A stretch of DNA of 35,891 bases, taken from Alkalihalobacillus pseudalcaliphilus (GTDB taxonomy: Bacteria; Bacillota; Bacilli; Bacillales; Bacillaceae_D). The stretch covers positions 51,629 to 87,519 of the forward strand of contig LFJO01000001.1 of the NCBI GenBank assembly GCA_001038565.1. Direction: 5' to 3'. Shown here piece by piece: positions 35,890-35,891 of this stretch. The notes beneath the pieces were generated by a model. It searched no databases, was not told where the DNA came from, and worked only from the letters and a program-made list of their open reading frames with translations. Numbering within the stretch: the stretch's first letter is position 1; the number at the start of each line of letters is the position of its first letter. Made by a program: the position numbers and the translations under genes.

Positions 35890-35891
35890 AA

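Noticed and set aside
21501-35891. Prophage or conjugative element
   Set aside because: No capsid, terminase, portal, lysis, relaxase or type IV secretion genes are seen in this stretch. The gene content fits an SCC-like element better.

Overview
The window reads as a chromosomal segment of a low-GC Gram-positive rod of the family Bacillaceae, probably an alkaliphilic or halotolerant Bacillus relative. The order yybS-gdpP-rplI-dnaB-purA, then walR-walK-yycH-yycI-yycJ-htrC-yyzF-rlmH, is the origin-proximal arrangement known from Bacillus. Almost all genes lie on the + strand, and start codons, ribosome binding sites and the tRNA cluster fit this group. The species is not determined here.

Region 1 (1-8380), housekeeping: a 53-bp tandem repeat at the left edge, a DUF368 undecaprenyl-phosphate carrier gene (popT), yybS-gdpP-rplI-dnaB, a degenerate 620-bp spacer with diverged repeats and a possible transporter remnant, and purA behind a clear PurR operator and sigma-A promoter. 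Region 2 (8450-9040): five tRNA genes (Lys, Glu, Asp, Phe, Thr) with promoter and terminator. Region 3 (9041-12554): an AT-rich pair encoding a small lipoprotein and a secreted beta-rich protein, then a LysM-G5-M23 cell-wall peptidase. Region 4 (12555-21500): a 51-bp tandem repeat array, the essential WalRK operon with its accessory genes, htrC, the small CxxH/CxxC gene yyzF, a cluster of DnaA boxes, and rlmH.

Region 5 (21501-35891) is accessory and begins exactly at the rlmH stop codon. It holds a gene of unknown function, a SIR2-like protein, a complete type I restriction-modification operon (hsdM-hsdS-hsdR), a RadC-like JAB-domain protein, a DUF1643 protein, small unknown genes, a divergently transcribed HTH regulator, two unknown genes, and a DUF927-type AAA+ helicase resembling Cch of staphylococcal cassette chromosome (SCC) elements. 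The rlmH 3' end is the SCC attachment site in staphylococci, and the sequence here resembles it. I interpret region 5 as an SCC-like element in a Bacillaceae host carrying defence cargo. The recombinase (ccr) genes that would settle this are not in the window and would be expected just beyond the right edge. After the helicase gene the window ends in a pyrimidine tract, a perfect palindrome and three 9-bp direct repeats, which look like a small origin or control region.
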